Shown here: positions 51,801-54,800 of the stretch, one piece after another
Position numbering within the stretch: position 1 is the first letter of the stretch
How the letters are laid out: every line of letters begins with the position of its first letter
From: Trileptium ribeirensis
Lineage: Eukaryota; Nematoda; Enoplea; Enoplida; Thoracostomopsidae
Direction of reading: 5' to 3'
Assembly: GCA_030248225.1 (NCBI GenBank)
Contig: JASANE010026881.1
Coordinates: 99,581 to 163,580, forward strand
Length of the DNA stretch: 64,000 nt
The notes under the pieces: generated by a model
Database searches by the model: none
What the model was told of the DNA's origin: nothing
The model's input: only the letters and a program-made list of their open reading frames with translations
Translations under genes and position numbers: made by a program

Positions 51801-54800
51801 GTCTTAGACATTGGTTGAATTTAAACTTATCCAGTTATATTATGCAATACCAATTTACTATAACAATAGCTGTGATTACGACTTTTTCATTCTGACTACA
51901 TCATCATCGTTCGAAGGTTATTCGATCTATCGTGACAGCAACGAATAAGCAAATGCGGTAATTTTGTATTTAATACTGGCAATATGCAATAACGATCTTC
52001 ATAAAGTGCTCTGGACGCCATCACTGATGTTGTTCGCAACAGTAACAACGAGCTCTAATGCCGAAAATCACACTTTGGATTACATGGATAACATTGCCCT
52101 TATAGGAGAAAGTAATGCTGATGTTCAATGACTCTTGGTCGAATTTGTTAAGAAAACTATGATTTGACTCACACTGAACGCCAGCAAGACTGTAATATTT
52201 GGTTCGTGCCCACCAACGCCTCATATTTTCCTTGGTACGAAAAAGCTTACGCTCAGTGGCCTAGGTCACGTACTTGGAAGCAGCAATGATAACCGTAGTG
52301 GTGCGCTGGATCAAGTAAACAGTAGAACGCGAAGGCAATCGGACCCTTCAAACAGCTATTGATGCACGTCGGCGCCTCAAACACATCAGGACATACAGTA
52401 CTCGCCACAATTGACTGCTGCCTTACGAGCGAGCGAGCAACGAGCGAGTCGCGAGCGAGCAACGAGCGAGTCGCGAGCAAGCAACGAGCGAGTCGCGAGC
52501 AAGCAACGAGCGAGTCGCGAGCAGGCAACGAGCGGGTCCCGAACGAGAAACGAGCGAGTCGCGAGCGAGCAACGAGCGAGTCGCGAGCGAGCAACGAGCG
52601 AGTCGCGAGCGAGCAACGAGCGAGCAGCGGTCAATTGTGGCGAGTACTGTAGTTATTGCGAGATCACCTCTCAGTTGTATGGTGCATGGATCCCTTCTGC
52701 TCTACTGTTCTATTATAATGCTTGTGAGATTTAACAATTGAAAAAGGCAGACGCCAAGCGATTAGCATATTTTTCAAACGTTGTTGTTATAGGAAGTGCC
52801 GTACAAGTACAGAGGTGAATGTGTCCACTACCACAGCCAAATTCGCACTAGTCAGTGTGAATGTACCAAAATGTTCCAAAAACAAAACGCAACAACAAGA
52901 GAACTGGTTAGAATCTATACTGCGAAAACCAATAATTTAAAGTAAATTATAAGTTAGAAAACGTTTATTCATTATTTTGATAATCTGGAATAACGTATTT
53001 TTAGTACAACATCCTTTTGACTGTTTATTCCTCGTAGTGACATGATGGGTATTCGATTTATCCTGAGCTCTGCTGACGTAGGTGCTTACAGTATTGTATG
53101 CAAAGAACCACATGAAATACCTACATAGGCATTCTAAATTAAATTAAGAAATGCCAAAATTGCGCCAATTTTTAGTAGTTTTACTGCACTACAGCGGTCT
53201 ACTATGGTGAATTACCCTCCGTAACTTTATAACGTTGAAACAAAGTGTCTGTCAACCTACGGACGTTAGCATTGTGTTATTGGATAGAATTCATGCAAAT
53301 ACAACTATTATACTGCTCTCACTGTATCATCAATATCAAATCAAAATACTGTTAGTTAGATCCAGTCTAATCATCTACATACAGCTAAACCTTTACAAAA
53401 ATCGACATCTCAGTAACACTTATCATCCACACTGGTAGTATAATTCAAAACTTACCCTCCAGCATGCAAATCGCCGGCTGGTTGATGCTAAGCAACACCA
53501 TCTAAGAAAAATAAATAATGTATTAAGAACAAAGTAATAATAAATTATGGCCTTAATTACACTTGCCGTAATCATGCAAAAAATATTTAGAAATCGAGTC
53601 CAATGTGTTCAGCTGGGCTAACATAAAAGTATCAGCCTTAAATTAGCCTTCTTCTCGTATTATTATGATTATATCCCAAAAAAGCCTAGAATCCTTTCAG
53701 GAATTGAGTTCCGCATTGCTAACCCCGTTATTGCGTTATTTTCTTCAATTACCATGTACATGCCTGTGTTCCATCCTTAAAATTTTTGCTGTCAATAGTG
53801 TTCGGTGAATACGGATTGAGTTCCGCATTTCTAACCCCTTATTGCGTTATTTTCTTGAACTACCATGTACATGCCTGTGTTCCATCCTTAAAATTTTTGC
53901 TGTCAATAGTGTTCGGTGAATACGGATTGAGTTCCGCATTGCCAACCCCGTTATTGCGTTATTTTCTTCAACTACCATGTACATGCCTGTGTTCCATCCT
54001 TAAAATTTTTGCTGTCAATAGTGTTCGGTGAATACGGATTGAGTTCCGCAATGCCAACCCCGTTATTGCGTTATTTTCTTCAACTACCATGTACATGCCT
54101 GTGTTCCATCCTTAAAATTTTTGCTGTCAATAGTGTTCGGTGAATACGGAATCGATTGACGAGGAGTCCTATTTCTCTCTATATAATGAATACTAGCGTT
54201 GAGCCAGCGGTGTTAATTGAATTCCACTCGTATTATAATAATTTGCGGATAGCATAATACAAAAGTGTGTTCCAGTTTTCTCTATATGAAGAGCTTGGGT
54301 CAAACATTATCGCTGCTTGAATTCTATTGTTTAGTCAGCTGTATCTCTGCGTGTATTTAGACTGAATTATAGTCTATATAACATACTATACATTTTAAAT
54401 TGGCTCGCTCAAATTGAAATTTAGAAACAGCATCATTTCAATTTATTGAGAATTAGGCAAGGAAGCCATATTTTTATAAATAAACATATCAGCTACTTCG
54501 GCTTTTCGGGCTGGGCCGGGTCTGCTTTTCAAAATTTCTGGCCGGGCCGACATCGATCACACTTACTGCCATGTTTCAAACGGACATCGAGTAAGCATCA
54601 AATACTCCTCGATCTATATTGAAAAACACTATTTTTTCGAACGTATTTCGCCCACATTTCGAACAATATTGAGTTTGTTTACTATATTTAATTATTACTG
54701 CCAAGGTTATTATTTTAGCATTTTTTCATTTCAACGTTCCAACACATTCTACAAGTGCGTCCGAACACATTCGCATTAGGTTGTTTTGTCATATTAACGG

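Larger units (their letters stand above)
50910..53455 (-). other. BLTP2 intron with ArdC-like relic, LINE relic and MITE
   Basis: 2.5 kb. Plus-strand open stretch at 51311-51591, LINE fragment at 52030-52250, MITE with minisatellite at 52396-52649. The minus frame at 51028-51290 is open behind an acceptor-like 'ttttatag' but has no BLTP2 counterpart and no usable donor. 52740-53455 is unassigned. Confidence 0.7.

Noticed and set aside
52253..52734. Ser/Arg/Ala-rich frames on both strands
   Set aside because: Generated by a 22-bp minisatellite inside a MITE; open on both strands because of composition.
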